From Anoplolepis gracilipes (taxonomy: Eukaryota; Arthropoda; Insecta; Hymenoptera; Formicidae), in NCBI RefSeq assembly GCF_047496725.1, contig NC_132977.1, positions 2,203,001-2,267,000 of the forward strand: a stretch of 64,000 bases of DNA, given 5' to 3'. Position numbers and translations under genes: made by a program. Of the stretch, positions 52,161 to 64,000 are shown one piece after another; within the stretch, counting starts at the first letter, position 1; every line of letters starts with the position of its first letter. A model generated the notes under the pieces. That model was not told the DNA's origin. It saw only the letters and a program-made list of their open reading frames with translations, and searched no databases.

Positions 52161-55100
52161 GAAATAAATTCTTTCCGCGAAAATTGAAACGTGCACAGGG
52201 CACCTATTTTACTTGGTGTATTTTACCAAGAAATAGATTCTCATTTTTGAGAATTCTATAACTCTCATCTTTATCCCCTAAAGAGATGTAGGCGAGAAAA
52301 AATATCGGGGCAAATACATATATATTATATATTATATATTAAACATCTTGGCAGACAAAATGAAAATTAAATGATCATTTTCAATTATCTCACACTTTTA
52401 CGCTGTGTATCATTTAGCAAGAAAATTACCGCAATGCTCAACTTTCTATAATATAAAGTCAGTTTTGTCAACACGCCTAACTGCAACAGAGTTGCAACTC
52501 GCGAATTAACTCGTGCTCGAGCTCGTCGAGAGTATACCGCGCGTCCGGCATATTAAATATTCATATGTATATTCGCTCATGTATATGAGTATCCGTTACG
52601 TAAGGAGGATCTTAATATAGCGAAACACTCGCTGGATCTTAGCCACGATTTCGCACGGATATTCGAAGAACACATCGCGCGGGTGGAAATGCGTGCGGTG
52701 GATTTTATCATTATTCAATTTCAGATCGCATCTAATCTCGCACGCGATAATCTCAACCGTATAGTATCATATCTATAATATCAAAGATCTTCTTTCGAAA
52801 GAGTATGAACGCGAAGAAACGAATATTAGGATCTCTAAACTTTACTCCAGCCATTTTTAATTCTATTCCAGAAAGAAAGAAAAAAGACAAGACGAATCTT
52901 TTTATGAAATTATTCTCTGCGTCTTAAATTATAATATAATTGCGAATTTATGAAATTATTTACTCTATTGAGACAAAATTGATTTACACGAGAGCCTGAT
53001 AAGGGATGAGAATTAATAAATTTAATTCGAGATTTATAAGAGATGAGAATTAATTTAGTTCCAAGATTTATGAAGTGCGAAAGCGATGTATATATTCCTT
53101 AGCGTGCGAGATGTAAATTAAAGTCACGAACGTGCTTTCTCCCGGACAATTCTCTAGAATAGCTTGGACAGAGCGAAATGTTAGTCTATTAAACAAGGAG
53201 CGATGCGACGATACATGAATCTCGTAAAATTCTTCTAATTGATATTTTGCGAATCAATTTTGCCCAAGTGAGTTCATTGCATCATCGGCTAATATATATA
53301 AATAAATAAAGAAACATTTTTCTCGATATAACGTCATTATTATTATTAGCACAAAAGATATCGTTGGAATGCGAGGCGTTAAAATGGCAACAATTAGCAT
53401 CGATGTGTGTGTCGACGGGGGAGAATCCGGATAAAATATTTCTCGCGAGATAAAGTATTTCTCGATGTTCTTGCAATGTTCTACGGCGTGCAATCCGTCA
53501 CACCATCATCTCGCGTCATTTACTGAACAAACAGACTGACGGACGCCTCTTCTTTCACGTATATTTTCGACCTGCCGTATGTGCCAAGATCTCATGTCGA
53601 CTTGATTGAGTCGCCGAGATTATGCCAAGCATCACCGCCGATTAGTACACGTACAAAATAGCCGAGATGCAACAGGTACATGATTGTTTGAGAGATGTCG
53701 TTCACACAGATTTGACAGGTCTTCTATTTACAACGATTATTCTTATATTCGCAAAAAATATAAAATTGAATTCCAAAAATGTGTGATATTAAAATTGCTA
53801 TTGCAACACAAAATTCTTTATATGTATACATATTAATGCATGTAATATTAATATTTTTTTCGTTTTATAGTAAGAGAGTTTTCTATTTTATAATGAAAAT
53901 ATATAATCTACATGAGGCGAGATATAATAAAAATTGAATATTTAATAAAAAATAATAAAAATAAATAATAAATGATAAAAATTTCAGATTTTTCAGATTT
54001 GTTGATGGAACAGGAAGCGTTTCGAGGAAAAAAGCAGATAATGAGACAGAACGAAAGGCGCAACAAAATCGAATAAAATCAGAAATTCGTCAGGTTACGA
54101 ATTAATCTGTATCCGAAGTGTTGGTCGAGGGTGTGTCTTTTTCCGCTTTGCTGCCGTTGAAATGAAATTCGCCAGCAAAGGGGAACAGGCCGATCCTCTC
54201 GCACGAATAAATAATCGTATATGATAGCACGAGCAACACGTTGCGTGACGCGAAAGAGTTTTCATCTGCCCTGGACTGTCATGGTAAGTCAATCCAGTCT
54301 GATAGAAATTCACGAAAATAGCCATGATGTCTTGATCTTTATGATGACACTTTTATATTTTCCGTCAAAGTAAGGGCGGTAAAATATAGAATTTATAAAA
54401 TTGTCTTCCAACGTCTTATAAATATTATATATATATATATATATGTATGTTATATATATGCAATTTTATACGTTAAAAGCGAAGATTATAATTAGATTAC
54501 AATGAATTTATTTGCAATTGTATATTTTCGCTACTTACTGCATCTGCATTTGACTTTCTCGTTTCGTATGCTATAAAAATTTTATCTTTTTTTTTTTTTT
54601 TTTTGGAAAGGAGGTTCTAATACGATTATTACTGCGACGGTCGAATTCGTTGGCTCACAGCCGGACGTAATATTGATTCCCGTCGTAAATGACGTGTCAG
54701 TTAATTAATGAATACTAGAGCGCGAACACTTGCGTGCCGGTCACCGATTTTCGACGCATGTCTCATCTGTCGTCGAGGATGTCGGTTTCGCCGAATGATA
54801 CACTCCCAAGTCGTTCGGTTCAAAGTCAATGACCGACGAACGAAACGACGGGTGGTACCGAAAATAAAGGTGGATGAAGGGCAAATGCCTTCCGTCCGCC
54901 TTGGAAAATTTATGTCAGTCAATTTATCCTACTCGCACACGATTTATTATGAAAAAAAGTTATGTTTACCGAGAATTAAAGCCTGAATAAAATCGAAACG
55001 TAAGTAAAGTATTTAAGGTATCTTCTTTATGTAATATATGATTGGGCAAATTATAATGTTAGTACCAAGGTGTAAACGACTGTCATATACTTGAAGCAAT

Positions 55101-58100
55101 AAAACGATTATTGTTTTAGACAAATGCAATGGAGAATCGCATTTAAAATAATTCACAAATTGAATTGTTTGAACTGAAATAGATATAGCGGAATAATTTA
55201 ATAAAATATAATAATTTTACGTACAATAAGTCATATAAGTACCGTATTTATATTCCAAATTAAAAAAAAGAATCTTAAAATAAAATTTTATTCAGAAAAC
55301 TGTAATAATTAACTTTAAAATTGAGAGGCGTTTTTTATGAATAAAAAAAGCTATAAAAAGAGATCTAATCAGTTCGGAGTAAGACATGAAAAATTTTAAT
55401 TTCTTGCTGATAAGGACTTTCTAACAATTTATATAAATTTATTCTGGTACTACATCAGCGGCATCCTTTTATCACATCCAAGTTTTTACATTTTCCCGTA
55501 ATAATTTTACTAGGTACTTTCTAAAAAATAGACATAAAACTGATATGACTTATGCAGATACCGCCGTGAATATTCACGGTGGTTGCGAAAGAGGAAAGGC
55601 GTGATTTATACAAATGCACTTAATGACAACGAGAGCGAGAAAGAATGTCAGATTCTAAATGTTTCATCTGCGTCCAAGCAGGCCGTCCATTATAATTCGC
55701 GTTACCGCTATATTTTCCTGACAATGGACAATTTTAATCACCGCGCCGCAAATTATCTTTACGGTATGCTCTTTACGACCGTTCATGCCGTCATACTTAA
55801 TGTGATTTACGAACGCTAAACACGTTTTGTCCTGCGAGACACACCATAATCGCGAACTCATAAAAAGATTAATTCGGCGACATTACTTCGCGGTTCGCGC
55901 GCGTCGAGTGTGTTTATTAAAACAACTCCGACATTGCTTGATAATCAAAAAGATCATTCTTTATATGAAAATTTGTTTCTCGAAAGTTTTACAAAAAAAC
56001 TATATTATATTAATATTAATCAAACACGTGATTATTATTTTGTTTGTTCGTGAGATATTGAGCTCTTGTTAAAAAATAATGTAATAATAATTTATGTATT
56101 TAAAAATAATGTATTTTGTTAAAATTGAGATATATATAATAAATGAGTTATATTAAATAAATAAAAATTATTATAGAATTCTATTGATTTTATTCAAATG
56201 GGTGCGAGTCAACAAATAATTCTCGTTTATTAATTAATTTCATGAGAAACGCGTAAAGATATTTTAATAGAAATGTAAGAAAAATTATAATGGATCAAGA
56301 AATTAACGCGTCTCTTAAAGCAATGTGCCATATTTATTAAGTATATGTTAAGTTATGCGCTTCTTATGAGTTTTCCGTAATCTTTGCGCTGATGTTAAAT
56401 TTCATGTCGATGTAACTATCCAGATGTCAACTCTTATTTCTTCGTCGTAACATAAACAGAGGATGCGAGCGATCTAAATTTATGGAAAACGCGAATAGCA
56501 TATAACTATATAATTCTGGCATCGATATTTCACCATTAAATAATATATTTTCCATCCTTTTTTATTTCATTTACTTACTTTTATTATCTTACTCGTAATA
56601 CTATAAAAAATATATTTTTTTAATAATTATTATTTAAATTAATGTGTAATTAATGAAATATAATTCATCTTTACAATATTTGCAATTTATATTTGCGAAA
56701 GCTAATGTTTTCAGATATTTCACACATTCTTATTCAATTTTACTTTTATATTCATAGGATGAGACCGCACTTTTCTAGTTCAGGATCAAAAAAGATTGGA
56801 GAATGTCCGTTTGCTTTTACAATCACTATTTTCAACAAACAGAGACTACAATCCTCTTTCTGTGTCTATTTTCGTCTAACAAGAGTTCGGAAAGCAAGTT
56901 GGAAAACGTTGTTTCGCGATACTCAACTAAATTTTACACGCGATATGTTATATTGAGGCGATTAAAGTGTGCCATAAATTTATAATTATTTACCGTTCGA
57001 ATCTTAAGGGATGAATATTATTAGCAAATGCATGGCACAACCGAGATGTGTGATTTCATCTAAATCTCGAAAACTGAAGGTCTTGTCATCATGCCTATCA
57101 TTCTTGATGAAGTGTGGCATGAATTGTAAATATCTCTCTGAACCATCATCATGCAAGAAGTAGAAATTTGTCTTTTTGTTTACTGAAATGTAATATCCGT
57201 TTCTTAAATGCCTTAAATAAGTTACAGCGCATAATTTAAGAGATCTTTAACTGATCTAAAATAAGAAATTTATAAACTATAATTTTATAATATAATTGTG
57301 TAATAAGTCACGTAAAAAGGTGTATTTTTGAAATTAATATATATTTCAGATTAAGTAAGAAACAATAATAATTCTGTAGTATTTGATATACATACATATA
57401 AGTGAATTCTCTTCTTTATCTGAACTATAAGAATGATAGAACACACATATTTTTATTTTTTATATTGAAAAAGGCATTGTTCCGTTCAATAAACCAAATG
57501 AGATAAATTATTTTTATATACAACAAACAATAAGCCAGATTTATTCATAATTATTGATTATTCGAAATAATTGCACAAAATAAAAATAAAAATGTTCTAA
57601 CTACATATCGTTAACTTTATACCAGCTATTTCCAAGCCATAATAACGCATCTTCAACAAAATATCGCGCCTGCAAATATGCCCTATTTTTCTTGATTTTC
57701 AGTTTGCGAAGTTTGTTTCAGTCACTTTCGAATCAAGACGCTGTAACGAAGCGCGACGCGTGTTTCTCAACGTCGTCTCGTCGTCGCGGTTCCAGTAAAG
57801 GACCTCGAGAAAAATACCGAATAGTACTGGCAAGAAAATGCGATGGAACATTAGATCTCACTTGCTACCGGGTCAACTCGCTCCGCTACAGTATTACTTA
57901 GGATTATTTCCGTCATCGTTTCTCGCGCCTGCCGCCCCCGCTTTCTGCCAACACTTATATACGCATGCCAACATTTCGCGTAAATATCGCACGGATCGTG
58001 AACTTTTTGGTCATGGCGAGGTCGGTAAACGCGCAAATACAGGCAGAATAAACAGAGATTGCTTCCACTATTATAAAGTTCAGTTTTCGCCGCTGCAGAC

Positions 58101-59380
58101 GCATATGAAAAAGAATTTCAGCCTCGTTCACGACAAAGGAATCGTAACAAAATATTGTCGATGTGTCGATTCATTTTTATTTTGATTTATTTTACGAATA
58201 AGTATTTAATTGCGATACGGAATTTGTAAATATATCAATTTAATTGAAATCAAACCTTAAAATTTGTAATATTTTATGCGATTCTTTTATGCAATATCAA
58301 AGGCAATTATTAAATTTCATTAATAAGAAATTATTTAATCAGCTTAAATCGAAACTTCACATTTTTATTTGATATTTTTAAAAATTTAATATTGAAAGAA
58401 TTAGTGATATTTGTAATATTTGTAAAGCTTAAAATACATAAAATTTCCCAAATTTATCAACGACTCTTTGGTATGAAAATACAAGCAGTTAAATTTATAA
58501 ATATTTAAAAAATATATACTTCAAAAACAAATATGTTAATTTAACTACTTGAATCTTTGTTAAAGGAAGTATATATATATATATTGGTTGTTATGCAAGA
58601 GATATGATTCTTCTACAGCAACTTGCGTAACAATCCAACGTTCATCGGGAGTTGAATTAAATGTATTATATTAATAAAATTTGACATTATTTATAAATTA
58701 AAAAATATACTAGTTATAAATTACGTAGAATTTTGTATTATGAATTTAGTAGAATTTTTTAACTTTTTTGGAAATTTTGGTGAGTGATCCGTTTGGCAAA
58801 GAATATCTGATATATGTACATCATATTACTTTTTCAACTTTTAATAATTTTTTGTGTAATTCAATTAAAAATACAACAAAACAAAAACTAAAGAAAAAAT
58901 ATTACGAGAAATAACAAAAACTTAATTTACTTTTAACATATTAGCATTTATTCATATTTTGTATAATAAGTTTATGTGTATGATGTCTGAAGAAATAATA
59001 ATGTTTTCCGTGTTATTAATTTCATTGAGAAACTTTATATTATATTTAGTCTGTAACTTCTAGGTAGTATTTTATCATTGAAACAAAGAACGCAAATTTG
59101 TGTTGCAGCATTATATTCAAAAAATTCTTCACTATATATATTATAACAAACGGAGTATCTATTATCAATTCTTCAGATAAATGGAATATTGATCTTGATG
59201 CAATTAAACTTATTTTTGTAGTTGGATGAAAAATATCGATAGTAACATTTAATTTGCCGTAAAAAATGAAACTATCTCTTGCTTGGAGTTTTTCTAAATC
59301 TATCTGAAATATTATATTTCAGCTCTCTGTATCTTTTATTAAGTATTGCATTAGCTTGACGTATTTATTTTATTATGTAT

Positions 59381-59570
59381 TAGCACTATATCAGAATGGT
59401 TATTACATGCATTCAATGACTTCTAGTTTTAAAGCTTTCGCGGTTACCGATATTCTTAGAAATGCTAGAGCAAATAGCATCCATTCGGAAGCCCTTACCT
59501 CTGAGCATTCAATGACTTGTTCATATTTTTATGGAGAGTAAGAGCTATTATACTGATAAATATGAGACCG
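59381..59570. repeat. Duplicated unit copy A, carrying a small insertion
   Basis: It starts TAGCACTATATCAGAATGG and ends near GAGACCG. It is similar to 59625-59719 at both ends but about 95 bp longer. The extra bases are an 82-bp piece (59423-59504) flanked by 14-bp direct repeats, GCATTCAATGACTT, at 59409-59422 and 59505-59518. Confidence 0.7.
59423..59504. mobile_element. 82-bp insertion flanked by 14-bp direct repeats
   Basis: It is present only in copy A of the duplicated unit and bounded by identical 14-bp repeats that look like a target-site duplication. It has no poly(A) tail and no obvious terminal inverted repeats. A local duplication slip is an alternative origin. Confidence 0.4.
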
Positions 59571-59624
59571 TCGTACATACATATTATGTACATATGTAGA
59601 CATATTATGTACAATATAATGCAC

Positions 59625-59719
59625 TGGCACTATATAAGAATAGTTACTAAATGCATTCAGTGACCTGTCGGTGTTTTTATCGAGATAAAGAGCTATTATG
59701 GTGATAAATATCAGACCGC
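59625..59719. repeat. Duplicated unit copy B (without insertion)
   Basis: It starts TGGCACTATATAAGAATAG, contains GCATTCAGTGACC and AAAGAGCTATTATGGTGATAAATAT, and ends near CAGACCG. It is the uninterrupted relative of 59381-59570 and shows what the site looked like before insertion. Confidence 0.7.
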
Positions 59720-60397
59720 CAAAAAGTAACAGTCTTAAAAATGCCATATCAATATTTAGAATTACATTTAAATCGTCAAAGAGTCGAACAATAGAGCATC
59801 AAACAAAATATATTTTAGTCTAAATATCGTTAGATAAATAATTATGGTCTTTAATAATGATAATAATCTACATCTAAAACGATAGTTATCATAATTTGTT
59901 ATTATAACTTAAAAAAATTAAGCTATCATTGCAATATACATATTATTATTGTAATATAATTAAATTAATTTTTATAATATTGAGTTAAAAAGGTTAAAAA
60001 AATAGTTTTTCAAAAATATTTTTATTCAAGAATATATTTACATTACAATTTATATAACAAATAATTTTATATCGTGAAAATAATAAGCTAGATAAGAGAG
60101 AGATTGATATTTTGAATATAGAAATCTTTAAATAAATAAAAGTAATAACACTAAATAATTTATATACTAATTTAAATCGGATAATTCTAACATAAATAGT
60201 AATAAGTAACTAATAATATTAAAAATGAAAATAATAAACGTTAAAGACTATAAAACAATTTTTACGTTAATATTATAATTAATGATTAATTATTATATTA
60301 ACATTTAAAATGTTAATTAGATTAACAATAATTAAAAGAAATTATATAATAATATTAACAAAATATTATGCTTAATAATATTAAACATCTATTATTG

Positions 60398-60398
<1 letters not shown>

Positions 60399-60445
<47 letters not shown>

Positions 60446-60481
60446 ATATATATTGTTATATATATTATTATATATTATCAT
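60399..60481. repeat. (TA)n microsatellite and AT palindromic repeats
   Basis: A pure TA array to about 60442, followed by TATTATA/ATAATATA permutations. Confidence 0.93.
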
Positions 60482-60693
60482 TACATAAATAATTATTAAT
60501 AATATTTAAGCTTACATAAATATCTATATATTCTATATATTTGTATATCTAGAAGTATCTATTGTGTATATACAGTTTAGAATTATTCGTTTAGAATATA
60601 TATTGTTGGAAAATTTTTAGAAGTATTCGTTTAAAATATATATCGTTAGAAAACTTTTTTGCTTCAATTGTGATCATTCATACTTAACTTCCT

Positions 60694-60819
60694 TTAAATC
60701 TCAAAAATTCTAATCTGCGTTTCTATCTCTCTGATTTGAGACAAGCGTATTTGTATTTTCTGATCAGCATAGGACGTCCACTTTTGCAGAAAATGTGGAA
60801 TAGTTTCTTTCGCAATTAC
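60694..60819 (-). pseudogene. Aminopeptidase pseudogene terminal exon F with stop
   Basis: Acceptor TGTTTTAG before 60819, then 41 codons and TAA at 60694-60696. It encodes VIAKETIPHFLQKW and RLSQIREIETQI, the usual charged C-terminal helix of insect M1 aminopeptidases, with no hydrophobic tail for a GPI anchor. It is intact in itself. Confidence 0.7.
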
Positions 60820-61105
60820 CTAAAACAGTTTACCTCGACAAATAATTTTGTCTCATCGTAAAGGTCTAACATAATTAAATGACACAATACTACTTATGAC
60901 ATATATAAAGAAATAAATTAATTTACTAATAAAAACTTAATATAAAAATAAGTATAATTTTTGAATTCATTAAATTTACCGAGTCAAAAAGATTTATGTT
61001 TTCCTTGCAGAAACTGTCAACATTATTTTTGATCATTATTATGCATGCTTCAGTCAGAACAAAAGATTTAAAGGTGGTGGTGATCTACGTAAAAAATTAT
61101 TTCGG

Positions 61106-61137
61106 TATATATATATTATATATATATATATATATAT
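61106..61137. repeat. (TA)n microsatellite in pseudogene intron
   Basis: Interrupted TA array between pseudogene exons E and F. Confidence 0.9.
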
Positions 61138-61203
61138 GTGTGTATATGCAGATATAAATAAGCTTAATAACAAAAATCTTACAATTGAATTTATAAAATT
61201 TAC

Positions 61204-61273
61204 CTCGTCTAATTGCTTTTCAGAATATACATTGTTAACAATAACAATAAATATTGACACCATACTGACATCT
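61204..61273 (-). pseudogene. Aminopeptidase pseudogene exon E
   Basis: A 70-bp exon between acceptor CTTATAG and donor GTAAAT encodes IVNNVYSEKQLDE, a segment close to the C-terminus of the family. It ends in phase 0 and joins exon F directly in frame. Confidence 0.6.
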
Positions 61274-61364
61274 CTATAAGAACAAAAAGAATATATTATT
61301 TTTATACGTAACGTAATTATAAAAAACATACTTTTTTCCAAAAAAATTTTTTTTTTAGTTACTC

Positions 61365-61440
61365 TACCTAGGTTTTGATTCTTTAATATACGTAAGTATT
61401 TTCGAAAGCATATTGTGTTTGCATACTTTGCAATAATAAA
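61365..61440 (-). pseudogene. Degenerate aminopeptidase exon remnant
   Basis: The minus strand reads FIIAKYANTICFRKY and ILKNQN, loosely like the family segment 'FYSIIAKYA...ILxNFKNIKPR' that should lie between exons D and E. No splice sites support it. It is a plausible eroded exon, not a firm call. Confidence 0.35.
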
Positions 61441-61490
61441 GAGAAAACTATTAATATAACTATTATTATAACTTTTGATATTTAATTATA

Positions 61491-61691
61491 TGTTTTATTA
61501 TGTTCGGGCCTTATTGATTTTAAATATTCATCCATGAATTCATTTGGAGCACAAGCTAAAAATTCTGCAACTCTATTATTACGATGATTTACTAAATTTT
61601 TCTCCAAATGTTTTTTCACCGTACACCAAAGTCAAGCTTTGCTTTCATCAAATCTTTACAGTTTGTCCATTCTGTCCACCATGGCAAAAGG
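61491..61691 (-). pseudogene. Aminopeptidase pseudogene exon D
   Basis: After acceptor GGATAG the exon reads LLPWWTEWTNCKDLMKAKL, then a frame break at about 61620, then TVKKHLEKNLVNHRNN and FLACAPNEFMDEYL ending near RPEHNK. No consensus donor was found at the right place, so the 3' boundary is approximate. The frame break gives TGA in the first frame. Confidence 0.68.
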
Positions 61692-61818
61692 CTATCCGAA
61701 AAAAAATATTTGATATAGGCATATTTAACTGTATAATATTGTATCTTGATCTAATAACATATTAAACATTGCGTTGGTTATACAAAAACGTGCAAAAAGT
61801 AATATTAAGAAAAATTAC

Positions 61819-62006
61819 TTTGTTTCCAGCTGTATAACATGCTTTATTAATTTGTAATTAGATATGGTCTGATATTCCAAATCACCGAGAATACATGCCC
61901 ACTTAATAGCTTCTTGCCTTAAACATTTAGTAAAATCATTTTCCTCAGAATACCCTTCGTACTGTATTTTCCAAAGTAGATCCCGCAATACTTTTATTAT
62001 TTTGTC
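61819..62006 (-). pseudogene. Aminopeptidase pseudogene exon C
   Basis: An intact 188-bp exon between acceptor TTTTTAG and donor GTAATT. It encodes a helical stretch including LRDLLWKIQYE, FTKCLRQEAIKWACILGD and NYKLIKHV, typical of the ERAP1-like domain. It starts in phase 0 after exon B and ends in phase 2, which fits exon D. Confidence 0.75.
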
Positions 62007-62853
62007 CTAAAAATTGTACAATATAAATACATATATTTTATATTAGTATATAATGTACATTTATTATTAAGTATGAAAATTTTATATACCTATATTATGA
62101 TGTATACGCAAATATACAAATTAAACTTTAATTTATTAAACAACATATAATGCGCTTAGACAAAGTTACCGATCCTTACATACTATTTGTAGAAGCTTTT
62201 ATACTGCTTAAATATATATATATATATATAAGTGTTTCTAATATACTTTTTTCATAATATACATATTTCATGATATCATATTCTCGTTTATTACATATAC
62301 ATATATGTATTTGATGTACATATTTTTATTTTAGTTTACGGAGTTTAAAATATAAGTTTTATATTTACTTTTCATACTACATTAAAATGTCAGTTTATAA
62401 TCAGATTAATACAAGGATCTATTACGGAAGATTTTTTAAAATGGTTTTTTATTAATTATGAAACATAATATAATTATAAAATTATGTTTTAATTTTATAA
62501 AACTTTTTAAGTTTTTAAGTCGCAGAATATATTAAATATTGAAATAATGGATGTGTTTGTAAAAAAAGCTTTATAATTTAAAAGTAAAAAAGAATGTTAT
62601 AGCTCTCCAAATTTGGAAAAACATTAGGTATGTATTAGGTTCAACTAAAATATATTTAATAGACTAATTGTTCCATACAAGTCCTTATTTATGTTTCAAT
62701 TGAACGTGCTACATAACATTGAATTTAATATTTATTAGAAGATCACGTTATATAATGAAACATGTTTATATTTGTATGTGTTATGTATTTAAATAAAATA
62801 TGACATTAAATAATCTAAAAAGTTTTCTATATTATAATAATTAAATCTATTAC

Positions 62854-63132
62854 CTTGACATATTGAACTCTTTTATCTGGAAATGGACAGATTTTCGACA
62901 TATATTCCAAAGCTTTGATCATAGGATACCATGCTATATATTTTGTTTCACGTGCAAGGTAACTCGACAAATTCCAGAATACGAAAGAATTGTTGGCGTG
63001 TTATCATAAAATAGAATGCGTCATCGATGATTTTAGCACGATTGAGAACATGTACTTTCGTATATTCTGCAGAGTTCAAATATTCTGCAATTTTTTGCCA
63101 GTTTATATCATCATAATTAACGCGATAGTAAC
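62854..63132 (-). pseudogene. Aminopeptidase pseudogene exon B
   Basis: Acceptor TTTAAG before 63132 and donor GTAATA after 62854. The exon reads YYRVNYDDINWQKIAEYL and HVLNRAKIIDDAFYFMITRQQ, both family hallmarks. It breaks frame at 62983-62991 and resumes as FVFWNLSSYLARET, WYPMIKALEYMSK and RVQYVK. In the first frame a TGA follows shortly after the break. Four bases sit where two codons are expected, so a 2-bp loss is the simplest reading. Confidence 0.78.
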
Positions 63133-63600
63133 CTTAAATAAATAAATTTTATATATTATTAGATCCTCATTTAATTAAGAATTTATTAAATAATATTTAT
63201 GACTATATGCAAATATTTTAAATATTAGAGTAATTCTAATTATAAATAAAAGAAAGACAAATCATAGTATTAATTAAGAAAAATATTATTTTAGTGTAAT
63301 ATTTGTGTGTAGAATTAAGCTATATAAGGAATTATGAATAAATTTAAATTGATTTTATCTTAAATAATAAACAAATTCATAATGAATTTGTTACACGTTT
63401 ATCGATCATAAAAAGCAGAGAAAATTTCATACAATATTTTCTCAAATATTACGTAATGTTACTATATATTTATATAATATTTAAGTATTTTTTTTATAAT
63501 GTGTATATAATTCTTATTCAAAAGGCTTTATATATAATATTACAATGATTTAAAACTTTAGTTATGTAATAATACAATAAATTTACTAATACATATTTAC

Positions 63601-64000
63601 CAGCTACATATCACCCAACCATCATCTTTTACAGAAATTTGTTCACTCGGTTTTGTCGATGACATAAGTATTAATCTATCATTGTCGAACGGAGATATAA
63701 GATTTTCAAAATTTGAGTTATTCTGCGTAGTAAAAGTCACAGGTAGCAAAAAATCATTATATTTAAGTATATCGTAATTTTTTATTGTTATATTCACACT
63801 ATTTTTAGAATAATCTCGTGCTACTTTCAATACAGGATAATTCGTAGAATTTGTAAAACCATCCAATATCCTTCTTAAAAGCATGTCTTTTCTAACAAAC
63901 TCAGGATATGATTCATTTAAAGTCATTTGCAAATAACAGTCCAGAAATCATCGGGATCCATCGAATTAAGCGTACTGTAATTGTAAAAACTGTATTTGGG
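63601..64000 (-). pseudogene. Aminopeptidase pseudogene exon A (edge of window)
   Basis: From 64000 the frame reads through NSMDPDDFWTV, then hits a break near 63927-63936, where one base appears to be missing. It resumes one frame over at LQMTLNESYPEFV and stays open to GWVIC at about 63608. Donor choices are GTAGCT (exon end 63608) or GTAAAT (exon end 63601). Only the first keeps phase with exon B. The segment corresponds to the beta-sandwich and start of the ERAP1-like domain. Confidence 0.75.

Larger units (their letters stand above)
46807..52480. other. AT-rich intergenic DNA with CpG patches
   Basis: CpG-richer patches at about 48360-48665 and 49215-49610 have short open frames but no recognised gene. 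An AT array lies at 50836-50889, and a MITE-arm relic at 52111-52160. Confidence 0.5.
52481..60693. other. Intergenic DNA, no gene recognised
   Basis: AT-rich, with CpG-richer patches at about 52480-52760, 53500-53640, 54640-54960, 55560-55930 and 57690-58160. It contains AT arrays (54425-54444, 60399-60442), a poly-T run near 54589-54604 and the duplicated unit at 59381-59719. Open frames are short with no known domain. Confidence 0.5.
60694..64000 (-). pseudogene. Aminopeptidase N-like (M1 family) 3' part, ERAP1-like C-terminal domain, frame-broken
   Basis: On the minus strand, pieces in the right order match the C-terminal half of insect membrane alanyl aminopeptidases: DDFW...LNESYPEFVRKDMLLRR, a YYRVNYDD..W segment, HVLNRAKIIDDAF, WYPMIKALEY, FTKCLRQEAIKWAC, LPWWTEWTNC, FLACAPN and a C-terminal helix ending in a stop. 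Exon edges are GT-AG. Frame breaks lie near 63927-63936, 62983-62991 and about 61620. The exon between 61491 and 61273 is degenerate. The catalytic HEXXH domain would be beyond position 64000. Three breaks in about 2.5 kb favour a pseudogene; assembly indel errors are the alternative. Confidence 0.8.

Noticed and set aside
60982..61060. Possible extra aminopeptidase exon ending LFDS before GTAAAT on the minus strand
   Set aside because: Exons E and F join directly in phase 0 to give the expected C-terminus, so an extra exon is not needed, and its sequence does not resemble the family.

Overview
The window is eukaryotic nuclear DNA, most likely from a hymenopteran insect and plausibly an ant. 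The reasons are very long AT-rich non-coding stretches broken by short CpG-rich blocks, abundant GA/CT, AT and GGT/GAC microsatellites, GT-AG introns, and an insect-type M1 aminopeptidase remnant at the right edge. The species call is inference. There are no prokaryotic operons, CRISPR arrays, rRNA or convincing tRNA genes.

Left part (1-18.8 kb): no conserved protein gene was found. AT-rich DNA alternates with CpG-rich blocks at about 2.4-2.8, 4.2-4.8, 7.1-7.6, 8.4-9.4, 12.7-13.4, 13.5-14.7 and 16.5-18.8 kb. Two large GGT/GGC arrays and several GAC/GAG arrays lie here. The last CpG-rich block leads into the first coding exon and is the likely promoter and 5'UTR of the main gene.

Main gene (18,779-38,544, plus strand): three exons join in phase to a 288-residue protein. 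Its core (LPP..L.DGEE, then LR.PEQ, then RAPPNRT.FDS) matches the cytoplasmic core of the vertebrate PMEPA1 (TMEPAI)/LDLRAD4 family. That family restrains TGF-beta/BMP signalling through a SMAD-interaction motif (PPNR) and PPxY motifs that bind Nedd4-type ubiquitin ligases. Here PPNR is intact, one PPPY lies just after it, and the first vertebrate PPxY position reads HPY. No LDLR-A or membrane segment is visible, so this transcript would encode a soluble form unless another 5' exon exists. A 32-codon upstream ORF ends in an ATGA overlap with the main start codon. Intron 1 is 18.8 kb and holds a MITE-like inverted-repeat element, a 64-bp perfect palindrome inside a duplicated segment, and several CpG-rich islands. 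A 182-bp GA tract lies about 290 bp after the stop codon.

Right part (38.5-60.7 kb): probable 3'UTR, then a GA/CT-rich zone with a miRNA-like imperfect hairpin at about 45.0 kb, then AT-rich intergenic DNA with scattered CpG blocks. At 59.4-59.7 kb a duplicated unit carries a small insertion flanked by 14-bp direct repeats.

Right edge (60,694-64,000, minus strand): the 3' half of an aminopeptidase N-like (M1) gene covers the ERAP1-like C-terminal domain. Exon boundaries and the C-terminus are recognisable, but at least three frame breaks and a degenerate exon indicate a decaying pseudogene, unless the assembly carries indel errors. The catalytic domain would lie beyond the window.
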